Assembly (NCBI GenBank): GCA_949130495.1
Contig: OX422221.1
Location: forward strand, 151,881,741-151,945,740
Source: Sambucus nigra
Lineage: Eukaryota > Streptophyta > Magnoliopsida > Dipsacales > Adoxaceae
Direction of reading: 5' to 3'
DNA: 64,000 nucleotides
Each line of letters starts with the position of its first letter. Within the stretch, counting starts at the first letter, position 1. This document shows, one piece after another, positions 34,830 to 48,158 of this stretch. The notes under the pieces were generated by a model. It searched no databases and was not told where the DNA came from. It saw nothing but the letters and a program-made list of their open reading frames with translations. The position numbers and the translations under genes were made by a program.

Positions 34830-37800
34830 ATGCACTACGGACGTGTGTATAACGTCCGGGATGTTCCTAATCCCCCGGCGCAGCAAGCACCGCCAGCAGT
34901 TGAGGGTATGTTTCTCATTCATGGTTATGAGGGTATTATTCTCATAAATATGGGAGAATCACATTCGTTCATTAAATTAAATTTTCCTAAACAGGCCGGA
35001 CTACTAGAGACCGCGGGAGGTCTTAGGATGTGTGTAGAGTTCCCAGTTGGCAGAGGTGCTACGATTCACTCGATTTGTCGGGGTGTAGACATTTTGATCA
35101 GGAGACTTAGTTTAGAAGCAAACCTACTAGTGTTAGATATGGAGGGGTACAATGTCATCTTCGGTATGGATTGGTTGGCAGGTTATCGGGCGACGGTGGA
35201 TTGCTACGAGAGGACTATCGTGTTCTCCATTCCAGGACAGGAGATGTTCTTAATAGCAATGCCACTACCCGAGGGAGGGTCACGTACGCTTTTGTATTAC
35301 ATTGAGGAGGAAACCTCACAAGAGGTGGCTATTCCATTGGATTCAATCCCAGTGCTGAGAGACTTTGAGGATGTGTTTCAGGAGATACCAGGGTTCCCGC
35401 CTAGCAGGGAAATCGAATTTGTGATTGATTTAGCACCGAGGACGAGGCCAATTGCTCCGGCCCCATATCGTATGGACCCTTTAGAGATGCGTGAGCTGAG
35501 GGAGCAGATTCAGCAGCTTCTGGGTCAGGGTTTCATACGACGGAGTACATCTCCATGGGGTGCACCGGTGTTATTTGTGAAAAAGCGAGATGGCTCACTA
35601 CGGTTATGCGTGGACTATAGAGAGCTAAATAAAGCCACGATACGGAATAAGTATCCGTTGCCTAGGATTGACGACCTATTTGACCAGTTGAGAGGGGTGC
35701 CTTATTTCTCTAAGGTCGACTTAAGGTCAGGATATCATCAACTACGTATCCGAGAGGAAGATGTTCCGAAGACCTCTTTCCTGTCGCGGTATGGATCTTA
35801 CGAGTTCAGGGTGATGCCATTCGGACTCCCCAATGCACCAGTAGTGTTCATGGACCTCATGAACAGAGTATTCAGGGAGTTTCTCGATCAGTTTGTCATC
35901 GTTTTCATTGATGACATTCTGATCTACTCGCGTACCGAGGAGGAGCACGCAGAGCACCTACATATAGTGTTACAGACATTACGGGATCACCAACTCTCTG
36001 CCAAATTCAGTAAGTGTGGATTTTGTCTACGTGAGGTTCAGTTCCTTGGCCACGTGGTGTCAGACCAGGGTATTGCGGTGGATCCAAGTAAAGTATCGGC
36101 GGTGAGGGAGTGGGGATAGCCCACGACACCGATAGAAGTGCGCAGTTTTCTGGGGTTGGCCGGTTATTACAGACGGTTCATCAAAGGATTCTCAAAGATT
36201 GCGGGCCCTTTGACGAATCTTACCTGAAAAGGGGTACCTTTCACTTGGGATGATCACTTTCAATTAGCCTTCGACGAGTTAAAGGACAATTTGACATCTG
36301 CACCCATACTGGCATTGCCAAAAGGAGGATTAGAGTATCAGGTTTACACTGACACATCCTTACAGGTACTTGGGGGTTTGCTTCAGCAGGAGGAAAGGGC
36401 TATAGCTTATGCGTCCAGGAAGCTAAAGCCCTACGAGAGGAATTACCCCACTCACGACCTGGAGTTAGTAGCAGTCATTTTTTCTTTGAGGATATGGAGA
36501 CATTATCTCCTGGGGGAGGAGTTCACGCTATTCACAGATCACAAATCACTTCAGTATCTCTTCACTCAGAAGGATTTGAATATGAGACAGAGGCAATGGC
36601 TAGAATTCGTGAAAGACTATCAGTTTGATATTCAGTATCATCCTGGTAAGGCTAATGTGGTGGCAGATGCATTGAGTCGGAGACCGACTGGGAAAATATC
36701 AAAAGTCTGGAAAGGGAAGTGGAGAGAACTTCGATACGAGGATGATGTAGCCAGGACTTGAATGTCAGCATTATCCATCACACCCGAGATCATTATGCGG
36801 GTTATGAGGGCTCAGGCAAAGGATCAGACCTGTCGGGATAGAGTGAGCCAGTTGCTAGCTGAGGGAGCAGAGGGATACTCGATCAGCTCGGAGGGAGGCT
36901 TAAGCCATAACGGGAGGTTGATTGTGCCAGAGGATGCGGAATTGAGGCACGCTGTTATGACGGAGTCTCACGGGTCGAGATTCGCGGTACATCTCGATGG
37001 GGATAAGATGTATCATGATATGAGAAGGCAGTATTGGTGGGCAGGGATGAAACGGGACATAGCAGAATTTATTTCGAAATGTGCCACGTGTCAGCTTGTG
37101 AAAGTTGACCATCAGAGACCATCAGGGATGCTACAGCCACTTGAAATTCCTGTGTGGAAGTGGGAGAGCATCTCTATGTACTTCATTACAGGGTTACCGA
37201 CATCAAAGAAGGGTCACGATTCCATATGGGTTATTGTGGATCGGTTGACCAAAGTGGCCCACTTCCTACCGGTTCGCATAGACTTTGAGACGATGCGTTA
37301 TACACAGCTATTCATAGCGGAGATTGTGAAACTTCATGGGGTACCGATTAATATTGTGTCGGATAGGGACAAGATCTTTGTGGCCCATTTTTGGTAGAGT
37401 TTTCAGGAGGCCATGTGCACGGAGTTACGTTTGAGTACAGCCTATCACCCACAGACTGATGGGCAGACCGAGAGAGTCAATCAAATGTTGGAAGATATGC
37501 TCAGAATGTGTATACTAGACTTTGGGGGAGGTTGGGAGAAATATATTCCTCTGGTAGAGTTTGCGTATAATAACTCTTACCAATTCACGATCGGCATGGC
37601 ACCATTGGAGGCATTATACGGGAGACCTTGTCGTTCACCCGCTTGTTGGTTAGAGGTGGGGGGCAACAAACTGTTGGGGCCGGAGATTGTTCAGGAGACA
37701 TCTTCCATGATAGAGGTGATCCGAGGGAGGATTCGAATAGCTCAGGATAGGCAGAAAAGTTACGCTGATGCTCCACGGAGACACGTGGAGTTAGAGGTTG

Positions 37801-38234
37801 GGGATCAGGTATTGGTCAGGGTGTCCCCCATGAAAGGGGTGATGAGGTTCGGTAAGAAGGGTAAGCTAGCACCGAGGTACATGGGACCTTTCCCTATTAT
37901 CGAGAGGGTGGGGCCTGTAGCCTACGGGCTGGGATTACCGGAGCATCTTCAGCGGATACACGACGTGTTCCATATAGCATCGCTGAAGAAATATCGCCGG
38001 AGTGAGAGGGCCTTCTGGCACATTCCACTCGAAGAAATTGATTTACAACCAGACATCTCATATGAGGAGAGGCCGGTGGCTATCCTAGACCGTAGCGAAC
38101 GGAAATTACGATCCAAGGTTGTTCCACTAGTTAGAGTATAGTGGGGTTATCACAACATGGATGAGTCTACCTGAGAGTGGGAGGAGGATATGCGGGAGCA
38201 ATATCTAGAGCTTTTCATCACAGGTATGACCTAA
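34830..38234 (+). pseudogene. Element A pol: PR-RT-RNase H-INT-chromodomain
   Basis: Same frame as gag. Protease: [13 protein letters not shown] (34947) where B has [12 protein letters not shown], so the active-site Asp and Thr are gone. [54 protein letters not shown] intact. RNase [36 protein letters not shown]. Integrase: HHCC with CATCQ, then ISMYF (37179), where the first catalytic Asp is Tyr, NIVSDRDK and [10 protein letters not shown]. Chromodomain ERPVAILDRSER...PLVRV. Stops at 36117, 36225, 36759, 37395, 38139 and 38172; natural end TAA at 38232. Confidence 0.9.
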
Positions 38235-38251
38235 TTTCGTGGACGAAATTC

Positions 38252-38276
38252 CTTTGTAAGGGGGGGGGGGGGAGTA
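38252..38276 (+). other. Polypurine tract of A
   Basis: AAG, a run of 13 G, then AGTA, directly before TGTAAC of the 3' LTR. The G run is longer than in B (6) or G (5). Confidence 0.85.
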
Positions 38277-41093
38277 TGTAACACCTCTCATTTTTCATGC
38301 ATTAAATATTTAATTTATTTTAATTTATTCGGGAATTGAAAATTACTTGTGAGTCGTAATTTAATTGAATTAATTAGGGAAATTTTATTTAAATATTAAT
38401 CGAGGAGTAAATGGTTAATATTTACTGAAAGTTATTTACTAAGTGAATAGTAATTATTTATTTAAGTCATTTTGAGTATTAATGACCGGGTATGCACTTA
38501 TCTCAACTGGGAGTCGGTATAGACTAAAGGGGTGAGGGGATAAATATTTTTATAAATTAATTCGGATGCCAATTATGAGTGTACGATTGAGTCCGGATGG
38601 GCCTAGATAGTCGAAAAAGTGTACCCGGGGGTAGTAAACGGGTCACGGGGCGTTTTTAGACATAGCCGGGCCCACACGGGGGCATTTGGGTCATTTGGGC
38701 TTGGCCCATTAGGCAAAAAATGGGATTAGGTAAATTAAGGAATTGGGAGGAATGATAAAACGGCTGATAGGGTTTTAGAAAAGGTTAAGTGTATTAAGAA
38801 ACCTAATAGCAATTAAGGGCACCTTTGGGATCACTAGAGAGCCAACAAGGATCGTCTTCAACCTTGGAAATTCATCTCCGAATCAGACACTACGAAACCT
38901 AAGGCAAGTGGATAACTTGCAATAGTATTGAATCTGTTTTTGAAATTCATATTCATGTGATGTGTTTGATAAAAAAATTCGTTTTGGGTGTTCATGGCAT
39001 AAACATGAGGTTTTGAAAAATAATAATCTGATTTACGAATTTGAATGAGGATTCTTGTAGAAATCTGATATTATAAATTGATACATATCGGGTACGATGA
39101 TATCTGGATAACTAGAAACAAATTTGGTGAAGGGATTTGGGATATAAATGTGTAAGGAATTAAAGATGGATATTTCCCCAAATTCAGAAATTGTAGTTAA
39201 TGGACGAATTAATGATGTTGGTGGACATTCTGGAGGTCCCTAATAAGGTTTCTAACATGTATTAATGCTAAGAGGGCTTGAGGTTACTGGTAGAAGGAAT
39301 TAGGGTTTGAGAATTTTTGTCCATGGCTGATTCTGTCTTCGCGAAGAAGACGAAGACCTGCTCGATCGATCGATCGAAGGTCTGGGGTCGATCGATCGAA
39401 GGTCGGCAGATTTCGACAATTTTCCCCAGTTACGTATATAAAAGAAAACTTATATAATAAATCTTTATGTAATTAATTATGGGGAAATTAATACATGAGT
39501 TTAAACATGATTAATCATGAGTAAAGTTAATTAGGATTTGAGGAATTTTTGGGTGTCACGTCATGAAAAAAAATTCGGGAGTCGGGAATTTAGACTCGGG
39601 TGAGGTGATTTCGGACTACGAGAGTAAGTCCAATTTTATGGTGGGGGCGACACCAAAGGTGATTTAATTAATTAATGTTCGAATTAAATAATAACTAGGG
39701 TTGGACCATAACTCTAAATTTTAAATAGGATGGTGTCACGGATTTAGTACATGGTGTAGCCGGGACATTTTATATATTTTTATACATATATATATATATA
39801 TATATATATAGATATATATATATATATACGGAGTGTGACATATATATATATATATATATATAGTGCGGGCATTAATATCAGTGAATGAATATTATTAGTG
39901 TATACTCTAGTGCTATTGGGGGGGTTGCGCGCAGTGGATAAATCCCCTAGCTTGAGGAGTAGGGCGAGTATAATCCCAGGTCATAGCGTCCGTTGTATGG
40001 GTGAGGGGCATCTCACTTTCAGGGAAGGAATATGACCGCCTCCAATTCGTATGTTAAACTAAGTTAGTGAGCGAATCTAACTTGGATAACTAGGTTACGT
40101 GAATACACCTAGTGGGATCGCACTTGGGAAAATTTATATTTTGTGAGTATTCTTACTCGGTCGAAAGTTTGTATTAAATGTTATTTCAGTATGTTTGTGA
40201 ATACTGTAATATGATTAAATATATAATTAGGTAAATAATTATATAGGGGATAATTAATACATAGTGAAAAATGTATTATGTGCATAACAGGTGTGAATGT
40301 TATATGAAATTAAAAGGAGTAATGATTTAATTAAGTTGACGTTCATAATAACTTAAAAATCATGAATTAAGGCATACTCGGTTAGAGTAGGTAAAATTCA
40401 AGGGTTAAAATAAGCATTGGGTCAGGAGGGTAGGACCTAGTAAATTAAATGGAAGCGTTAGTAGTGCACATTAGAGGAGGGGTGAGGAAGTCATCAAGAG
40501 AGTGCGGCACTAACTAAAATATGAAGAGCATGCCTATTTATTTATTACTGCAAGTTAATCATTTGTTAAATATTTTCAAATGTTTTTGGGTACTAACCCT
40601 TGCTATAAAATTCTTTTAAAAACCTTTTAGGTGTCCAACCACAAGGGCGCCAAGCTTGACTTTATTCCAGGTATCCTTGCTGCAGTGCACGTGGATATTG
40701 CGGGGTTTTGATAGACGCCTCTTTCTTCCATTCTTGTAGAGACTCTCTAGTAGTTATCTGAGCTTGTCGCTCACAGTTCATTTATCAGTAGTAGACTTGT
40801 TGAGATGTTTTCTGATATTTACTTTTATTGGATATTTGGACCGATGTTTTTTTCGGTTAAGTGTTTTAATTATTGATTGTTATTTTAATTAACCGTGATT
40901 GTGTATTATTGTATGTTCCGCACGAGTTTTATTTAATTAATTGAAAGATAAAAATTGGCACCAGTCTACTTTTCTCACTTAGGTGGTTAGTAATTAAAAA
41001 GACGACAGTGATGCTAAGAATGGACCAACTGAGAAACCTTTTCTAACTTGATTTAGGACTGATCACCCGGGATTAATTTGGCGGGGTGTCACA
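38277..41093 (+). repeat. 3' LTR of A (full length)
   Basis: Has the segment 39753-40417 that the 5' LTR lacks. This segment, with (TA)n at 39780-39861 and a CATAGCGTCC...GACCGCCTCC block, has a counterpart in LTR I (63400-63560), so it is ancestral. The LTR ends GGGTGTCACA. Confidence 0.95.
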
Positions 41094-41409
41094 ACTTCCT
41101 TTTCCATATGACGCATTTTTGCCATACGAGTGTGAAAAACTTATTGTATTTTGTGTCATGTGTGTATTTATATCTATATATATGTGCATGTGCATAGAGT
41201 ATGTATACATATGATATTTTTATTTGGTCTTTGCCTTGCTTTCTAGTCCACCTATGCTTCTACTACATGATTGATATCTATCTTGTTTCATTCTTTGCTG
41301 ATATCATATGCTTAATACGTTATGTATCATATTGGTATCATTTTCTTGCATCTTAGCTGGTATCCTTATTCTTTATATGGATTTGTTCTGATTGTGTTGC
41401 CCATGTGCT
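41094..41409 (+). other. J internal region between A and B
   Basis: About 315 bases of AT-rich J DNA, no coding signal. Starts with the ACTTC target duplication of A and ends with the GTGCT duplication of B. Confidence 0.6.
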
Positions 41410-44359
41410 TGTGACACCCCGCCTAATTAAATACCGGGCGATCACTCCTTTATTAAATTAAATCAAGGTAACAGTTGGTTCATTCTCAGCATCACTGTCG
41501 ATAAAAATAATTTTTCCAATTTAACACCCTAAATAATTAAGCTAAGTGTCAAAAACATTTTTCATACGAACTTCCAAAATTTTGATTAAAGAAAAGATTT
41601 TTATTAATTCAAAACAACATTTCTACAATAGAGAATCACATCACGAAATTTAAATAAAACCATACATTCACCAAACGAATGTCAATAATATAAAACTAAA
41701 ATCATAAACCATCCTGAAACAAATCCCATAAACAATACTGGAATAATTGAAATATAAAAATCCTCAACAATAAATGAAATGATGAAAAGGGCGACACGTG
41801 CCCCATAAATGAGAGTAATAAGAGTGGAGTCAATGACAGAAGCTGTCTACTCAAGGGACCTGCAACTCCCACCTAAGCTGCAGGTCGTTCTTCTCAAAGA
41901 ATCCTATGCAAGACGCCCCTGTGGCTGGGCACCTGAAAATATACATATATATATACACAAGAGAGAGAGAGAGAGAAGGAAACGGGTCAGGGCCCGAAAG
42001 TGTGTTTGATTTTAAAATACGTTAAGCAAGTATTTAAATGAATACAGGCCAATGCAACATCATATTAGTTCGTCTCTCTCTTGAGAAATACTCACCTCTC
42101 TTCTAATGTGCACTCCTATCGTACTAACCTTCCCAATGGTTCGTTTATCTTAACTTATTCATATGTATACAAAACCGGACGATGACAATGTTTTATAAAA
42201 ATATAACTTTCAATCTGAAGTACTCCTCTCGTTTTAGATTCATTAAATTATAAGGTTTCTCAGTGTCTTCTCATATTTTCACTAAATAAATATTTATAAT
42301 TGCGTCAACAACTAAGTCCCACTTAACACATTATAGTAGGCATATTAAAGTTTATCACCATATATATATATTAACTACTCGAATAATATATATACAACAG
42401 CACCCCAACTAATTTATGGTGCGGGCATACTCTGCTATCCAGTCCCTGTATCGTTCACACAAAGGGAATACAAGTTCGGAATCGCTCTCGAACTGTATAA
42501 ACATAAACAAAACAACGTTGAGGCGAAGCATAGATTCCAAGTCCAAGAGGTCAGTACATACCCACACGTCTCTTAAGACCGTCCGACTATCAATCTAATA
42601 GCCCGTACCTAGGATCTCTATCTTCTAGGGTACAAATCGATATCCCCCAAAGGCATCACAGGATACGATTGTCCCAGCGCGGTAACCTCAGGGATAGCAA
42701 GTAGCGCGGGTACGTTTTTTCACATGAATATAATATATGTACACACAATATATAAAGATACCCATTCCATTATATTAATATAGGTTTCTCTCGTAACCCA
42801 TAGTCATAACATTTATCTTTAATTTCCCATCATTATGATTACGTACAAGGTTTCATCTCTAACCTTAACTTGAAGAGTTTTCTCACTCATTACCTAATAC
42901 TCATGGGTTATAACCTTACAAATCTAAAATTCAGTAAATAACTTTATTTGATTCCAACGTAACTCTCTTACGCACCTCACCCTTAAGTTTCATAAATCTA
43001 ACAACCTAAAGTAAATATCCCATAATTACCCTCCTCGTTGAAGATTAAAGGTTCTAACCTAGGTCCATATACCCTACTGGTCCTCAATATCTCCCAAATC
43101 ATTTTATTTAGAAAGCCCAAGGTTTATTCCGCGATAAATTAATTCAAATAATTAGACAAGGGAAATAATAGGCTGCCAGGGAGGGTCGATCGATCGACGT
43201 CTGGGGGTCAACCGATCGAACCTTCGATCGATCGACGCTCTAGGGTCGATCGATCGATCGAGCAGGTCTGTGAAAATTCTGCAGAAATTGCAGTGACGGG
43301 ATTGCGTAAGTTTCTTCATCAAAACTCATATTTTCCAACTCTAATTGACCCAAAAAGTCTACTGTTAACATCCTAACATAATTCCAGGTATCTTTAACGA
43401 TTAGCATGCGTATATACATCAATAAACATGGTTAAACAACCTAATATTTCATCTAATCATCAAGAACCCTACAGTTTTCTTAACCTTTGTTCTAATCAGT
43501 TTTCCCCAGAAATTCCTTCTAACAAATCATCATAATTTCGTGGGTTAAACATCTACTTCACATATTAATTTCCAGAATAAGGTTCATATGATTTCTACAT
43601 GCAAATCCCTATTAAAATTGGGTTTTCTTCCATGGATTATACTCTTAATCATTCCTACACTAACATGATTATTGCACCAACGAAAATACGCAAGTTAAAC
43701 ACTTGCTTGGAATTTCAGAGGTCTGGTTTCCTGCTGATATTGGTGTGGCTGCGTTCTCCTCCTCGCGATTTACGCGTTGGTGGTGACGGTGGTGCAAAAG
43801 GTGGTGTTTTTTGCCTTGAATCACCTAGCAAGGTCTCTCCTCTCTTCTCCACTAGCCGTCTTAGGGTTCTGAATGATCTAACCCTAAAAGGCTGACTTAA
43901 ATGGCTGCTAAGGATGGCTGAAATTCGTGGGTTTAATTACCCTAATATGTAAAATGACCAAAACGCCCTCCCGGGTCACTAATTAAGCCTAAAAACATCC
44001 CGAGACCCAAACTAAACCCCCGGGTACACTTTTCTGACTATCTCGACCCTTCCGGACGCATTGGCGCACTCAAAACGACCATACGGACAACTTATAAAAT
44101 ATTCACTTTTTAATTAACATAATTAGTCCCGACGCGACACGAGCACGTCCCGACTTAATTTTTCCGAAATAGTCATTTAATTCACTTATGACATTCAATA
44201 TAACCAATATAACATATTACTATGCTCATTAGTAATATTCAACAATTTTTCCATAATTACTAACTCTAGTCATGTTAATAATTATAACATAATTAATTTC
44301 CAGATTTTTATTGATTAAATCCCCAAATTAAATATAGCATAAAAATACGGGGTATTACA
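41410..44359 (-). repeat. 3' LTR of B
   Basis: On the minus strand TGTAATACCCCG...GGGTGTCACA. It contains a GATC-rich palindrome cluster (43186-43262), a (TA)n near 42361, (GA)n at 41960-41977, and a 98-codon open frame also present in the other LTR, which is not a gene. No confident TATA box. Confidence 0.97.
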
Positions 44360-44372
44360 TACTTCCCCCCTA
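44360..44372 (-). other. Polypurine tract of B
   Basis: Minus strand TAGGGGGGAAGTA directly before the 3' LTR; it overlaps the gag-pol stop codon TAG at 44370-44372. Confidence 0.85.
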
Positions 44373-44645
44373 ATAACGGAATTTCGTCCCGAAATTCGGA
44401 AAATAAGGCATACCTGGTAAAAACAACTCTGGATATCTCTCGCGCATATCTGCCTCACGCTCCCAAGTGGATTCCTCCACATTATGATGTTCCCACTGGA
44501 CCCGCACGAGTGGAACTATCTTCGATCTCAATATCCTCTCACTGTAGTCTAGAATAGCCACCGGTCTCTCCTCGTAAGAGCTATCCGACTGCAAGTCGAT
44601 CTCATCTATCGCAATGTGAGTATGGGCCATATCATCCCGAAGGTA
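44370..44645 (-). CDS. B gag-pol C-terminal part: chromodomain
   Basis: Same frame as the upstream pol, after a TGA. Reads IDLQSDSSYEERPVAILD, SERILRSKIVPLVRVQWEHH and NVEESTWEREADMRERYPEL: the integrase-tail chromodomain of Tekay/Del-like chromoviruses, with the W of VQW and the E-ST-WE motif. It would steer integration to marked chromatin. The TGA stands where A has a Lys or Arg codon (SLKKYRR), fitting CGA to TGA. As encoded, the domain would be lost from the integrase unless the stop is read through. Confidence 0.85.
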   Translation of the reverse strand, partial: YLRDDMAHTHIAIDEIDLQSDSSYEERPVAILDYSERILRSKIVPLVRVQWEHHNVEESTWEREADMRERYPELFLPGMPYFPNFGTKFRY

Positions 44646-47600
44646 TCATCTCAATGACGAGATGTGGAATACATCGTGGATGCGATGTAAATGTTCTGGC
44701 AAACCCAACCTGTATGCTACTGGCCCAATTCTCTCGATGATGGGAAATGGTCCTACGTACCTCGGAGCCAACTTTTCCTTCTTCCCGAACCTCATCACTC
44801 CTTTCATAGGAGATACACGCAACAACACTTGATCTCCCACATTAAACTCCCGGAAGAATCGTTTCGCATCGGCGTAGCTCTTCTGTCTGTCTTGGGCAAC
44901 CCGAATACGACTCCTGATTATCTCAATCCTCGCGGAGGTCTCCTGGATCACTTCTGGTCCTAATAACTTGTTGTCCCCCACCTCGAGCCAACAGGTTGGA
45001 GAGCGACAAGGCCTGCCGTACAAAGCCTCAAATGGAGCCATGCCAATCGTAAACTGATAGGAGTTATTATAAGCAAACTCGACCAGTGGAAGATGTGGCT
45101 CCCAACCTCCCCCGAAATCGAGGATACACATGCGTAGCATATCTTCCAACATCTGATTAGTACGCTCTGTCTGTCCATCTGTCTGTGGGTGGTAAGCTGA
45201 ACTCAGTCGCAACTCTGTACCCATAGCCTCCTGAAAGCTTTCCCAGAAACGCGACACAAAAATCTTGTCTCTATCTGACACAATATTCAGGGGCACCCCG
45301 TGTAATCTGACGATCTCAGCGATGAACAACTGAGCATACTGACCCGTGGTATAATCTGTCCTTACTGGCAGAAAATGAGCCACCTTGGTCAGACGGTCTA
45401 CAATCACCCAGATAGAATCGTGGCCTCGCTGTGATGTAGGCAACCCTGTAATGAAGTCCATGGAAATACTTTCCCACTTCCACGCAGGTACTTCCAACGG
45501 CTGAAGTAATCCCGACGGTTTCTGGTGGTCCACCTTCACCAGCTGGCAAGTAGAACATTTGGACACAAATTCAGCGATGTCCTTCTTCATCCCACTCCAC
45601 CAGTACTGACGTCTCATATCCTGGTACATCTTATCGCCTCCCGGATGTACTGCAAATCGGGACCCATGAGAATGAGTCATTACCTCATGACGTAGCTCTG
45701 CTCCTTCTGGAACCACTAGTCTCCCATTAAACCGCAACCCTCCATCCGAACTAACAGAATAGGTCTCAGCACCCTCGGCTAGAAGTCGTACAATCTGCTC
45801 CTGACAAAACGGATCTGTGGTCTGTGCCTGTATCACCCTCTTAACAATCTCGGGTGTGACTGTCATCACGGATATGAAAGAACGTGCTACCGCGTCCTGG
45901 TGACCCAACTCCTTCCATTTTGCTTTCCAGATGTCCGCTACATCGTCAACCGGTCTACGACTCAACGCATCAGCAACTACGTTGGCTTTCCCCGGATGAT
46001 ACTGTATATCGAACTGGTAATCTTTCACAAACTCTAACCATCTGCGCTGACGCATATTCAGCTCTCGCTGAGTGAACAGGTACTGCAGTGACTTATGGTC
46101 TGTGAACAAACGAAATTTCTCGCCCAATAAATAGTGCCTCCAAATTCTCAATGCAAAGACGACCGCAGCTAACTCCAGGTCGTGGGTGGGGTAATTCTTC
46201 TCATGCGGCTTAAGCTTGTGGGAAGCAAAAGCTATAGCCTTCTCTTCCTGCTGAATTACTCCCCCAAGTCCTCGTAAGGACGCATCTGTGTAAACCAGGT
46301 ACTCTACACCCGGCTTCGGTAGAGCAAGGACTGGTGCCGAAGTAAGCTTGTCCTTCAGCTCGTCGAAAGCCAACTGATAAGCGTCATCCCAAACATATGG
46401 TACCCCCTTGCGAGTCAGATTCGTCAATGGACCCGCTATTTTGGAGAATCCCCGAATGAACCTCCTGTAGTATCCGGCTAACCCCAAGAAACTACGTACT
46501 TCCGTCGGTGTCGTGGGCTTCCCCCACTCCCTCACCGCTGACACCTTGCTCGGGTCAACTGCTATCCCCTGCTCAGAAACAACATGGCCCAAGAATTGTA
46601 CCTCTCGCAACCAGAATCCACACTTCTCGTACTTAGCATACAACTGATGCTCTCGTAGGGTCTGGAGAACCTGCCTCAAGTGTTCGGCATGCTCCTCCTC
46701 GGAGTGTGAATATATCAAGATATCATCTATGAAGACGATGACGAACTGATCCAAGAACTCTCTGAACACTCGGTTCATCAAGTCCATGAAAACGGCTAGG
46801 GCATTTGTGAGTCCGAACGGCATCACCCTGAACTCATAGGACCCATATCTCGACAAGAAGGCAGTCTTCGAAACATCCTGCTCTCTAATCTGTAACTGAT
46901 GGTACCCCGACCTCAGATCTATCTTCGAAAAGAAAGTTTCTCCCCTTAACTGGTCGAACAGATCATCGATTCGAGGCAACGGATACTTGTTCCGTATCGT
47001 GACCTTGTTCAACTCCCGGTAGTCCACACACAGTCTCAGTGAGCCATCTCTCTTCTTCACAAATAAGACTGGAGCGCCCCACGGTGAGGTACTCCTATGA
47101 ATGAAACCCTGACCTAATAGCTGCTCAATCTGATCTCGTAGCTCTCGCATCTCTGCCGGAGCCATACGGTACAGTGCGCGTGCTATAGGTCTCATATCCG
47201 GCAATAAGTCTATAACGAAGTCTATCTCACGACTGGGCGGTAGGCCTGGTATCTCCTGAAACACATCGGAATACTCCCTAACAACTGGGATCGAATCCAA
47301 AGGAATCTCAACCTCCTTAGAGGTATCCTCCTCAATGTAATATAAATGAGCGGTCGAACCTCCCTCTGGGCGAGGCATCGCCACTATAAACATCTCTTGC
47401 CCCGGAATAGAAAAAACAATGCTCCCACCGAAGCAATCAATCATGGCTCTATAAGATGCGAGCCAATCCATACCAATAATCACGTCATGCTCGTGCATGT
47501 CTAAGACTAGCATATCTGCAGGCAATACCAAGCCACCAATCTCTACCCTTACTCCCCGGCATATAAAGAATATAAGCGACCCACTCCCCAATGGTGAGTC

Positions 47601-48158
47601 GACACACGTCACGGTGCTCTCTGCTGTGGCTAACAATCCTAAGGACTTCGCAAAATGCGTATCTATAAAACAGTGCGTTGCCCCCGTATCAAACAAAACT
47701 TTACCCATAGTACCATGGATAGGAAACATACCCTCAATCGCGGGTGGTGCCTGTGGAGCTGCTGCCTGGTGGACGTTATAGACACGTCCGTACTGCAATT
47801 GCCCCTGCTGCACTGGGGCTGCTGGAATGGCTGGTAGGGCTGGCATCTGGGCTGGAGCTGGAAGGGCAGGTGGAAAGAGTGGTCTCTGTGGCTCATTACG
47901 GGCTCCCTGCTGCTGTGGGGCCCTATCGCCCTCTGGGCAATCCTGACGCTTATGGCCGTGCTTGCCACACACAAAACACCGACCTCTGAAATTACCTCCC
48001 CTCTGTCCCTGCTGACCACGGCCCTGCTGGCCGTTACCTCCACGCCATTGGCCCTGTTGGCCCTGATGTGCACGCTGTTGGCCTTGCTGGCCCTGCTGTT
48101 GACCCTGCGGTCGGTGTTGGCCCTGCTGGCCCTGCTGATTAGGCTGACCCTGATGGCC
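44646..48158 (-). CDS. B pol: zinc knuckle, PR, RT, RNase H, integrase
   Basis: Open from the codon after the gag TAG to the TGA at 44646. Gln/Gly-rich tail, then zinc knuckle [14 protein letters not shown]. Numbering from the valine codon at 47972: PR DTGA 95-98; RT with VDYRELNK near 317 and FIDD 414-417; RNase H D563, E600, D625, D668; integrase HHCC ending C806/C809, catalytic D839, D900, E936, a DD(35)E spacing; integrase tail with [20 protein letters not shown] from 1053. One change from consensus is [12 protein letters not shown] (usually NAPAVF). All catalytic residues I can check are present. It has no start codon of its own and relies on gag translation passing the TAG. Confidence 0.93.
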   Translation of the reverse strand, partial: GHQGQPNQQGQQGQHRPQGQQQGQQGQQRAHQGQQGQWRGGNGQQGRGQQGQRGGNFRGRCFVCGKHGHKRQDCPEGDRAPQQQGARNEPQRPLFPPALPAPAQMPALPAIPAAPVQQGQLQYGRVYNVHQAAAPQAPPAIEGMFPIHGTMGKVLFDTGATHCFIDTHFAKSLGLLATAESTVTCVDSPLGSGSLIFFICRGVRVEIGGLVLPADMLVLDMHEHDVIIGMDWLASYRAMIDCFGGSIVFSIPGQEMFIVAMPRPEGGSTAHLYYIEEDTSKEVEIPLDSIPVVREYSDVFQEIPGLPPSREIDFVIDLLPDMRPIARALYRMAPAEMRELRDQIEQLLGQGFIHRSTSPWGAPVLFVKKRDGSLRLCVDYRELNKVTIRNKYPLPRIDDLFDQLRGETFFSKIDLRSGYHQLQIREQDVSKTAFLSRYGSYEFRVMPFGLTNALAVFMDLMNRVFREFLDQFVIVFIDDILIYSHSEEEHAEHLRQVLQTLREHQLYAKYEKCGFWLREVQFLGHVVSEQGIAVDPSKVSAVREWGKPTTPTEVRSFLGLAGYYRRFIRGFSKIAGPLTNLTRKGVPYVWDDAYQLAFDELKDKLTSAPVLALPKPGVEYLVYTDASLRGLGGVIQQEEKAIAFASHKLKPHEKNYPTHDLELAAVVFALRIWRHYLLGEKFRLFTDHKSLQYLFTQRELNMRQRRWLEFVKDYQFDIQYHPGKANVVADALSRRPVDDVADIWKAKWKELGHQDAVARSFISVMTVTPEIVKRVIQAQTTDPFCQEQIVRLLAEGAETYSVSSDGGLRFNGRLVVPEGAELRHEVMTHSHGSRFAVHPGGDKMYQDMRRQYWWSGMKKDIAEFVSKCSTCQLVKVDHQKPSGLLQPLEVPAWKWESISMDFITGLPTSQRGHDSIWVIVDRLTKVAHFLPVRTDYTTGQYAQLFIAEIVRLHGVPLNIVSDRDKIFVSRFWESFQEAMGTELRLSSAYHPQTDGQTERTNQMLEDMLRMCILDFGGGWEPHLPLVEFAYNNSYQFTIGMAPFEALYGRPCRSPTCWLEVGDNKLLGPEVIQETSARIEIIRSRIRVAQDRQKSYADAKRFFREFNVGDQVLLRVSPMKGVMRFGKKEKLAPRYVGPFPIIERIGPVAYRLGLPEHLHRIHDVFHISSLR

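Larger units (their letters stand above)
31283..41093 (+). mobile_element. Element A: Tekay-like chromovirus, dead
   Basis: LTRs 31283-33434 and 38277-41093 (TGTAACACC...GTGTCACA), PBS TGGTATCAGAGC two bases after the first, gag-pol in one main frame, PPT with a long G run, flanks ACTTT and ACTTC (one mismatch). By hand the LTRs differ at about 90 of 2150 aligned bases (about 4 percent), plus one 665-bp gap. The gag-pol has nine in-frame stops and a frameshift. The order PR-RT-RH-INT-chromodomain and similarity to B place it in the same clade. It sits in J. Confidence 0.95.

Noticed and set aside
43599..43895. 98-codon open frame present twice (also 51434-51730)
   Set aside because: It lies inside the LTRs of B; the second copy exists because the LTRs are near-identical. 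No domain, and no equivalent in LTRs A or I.
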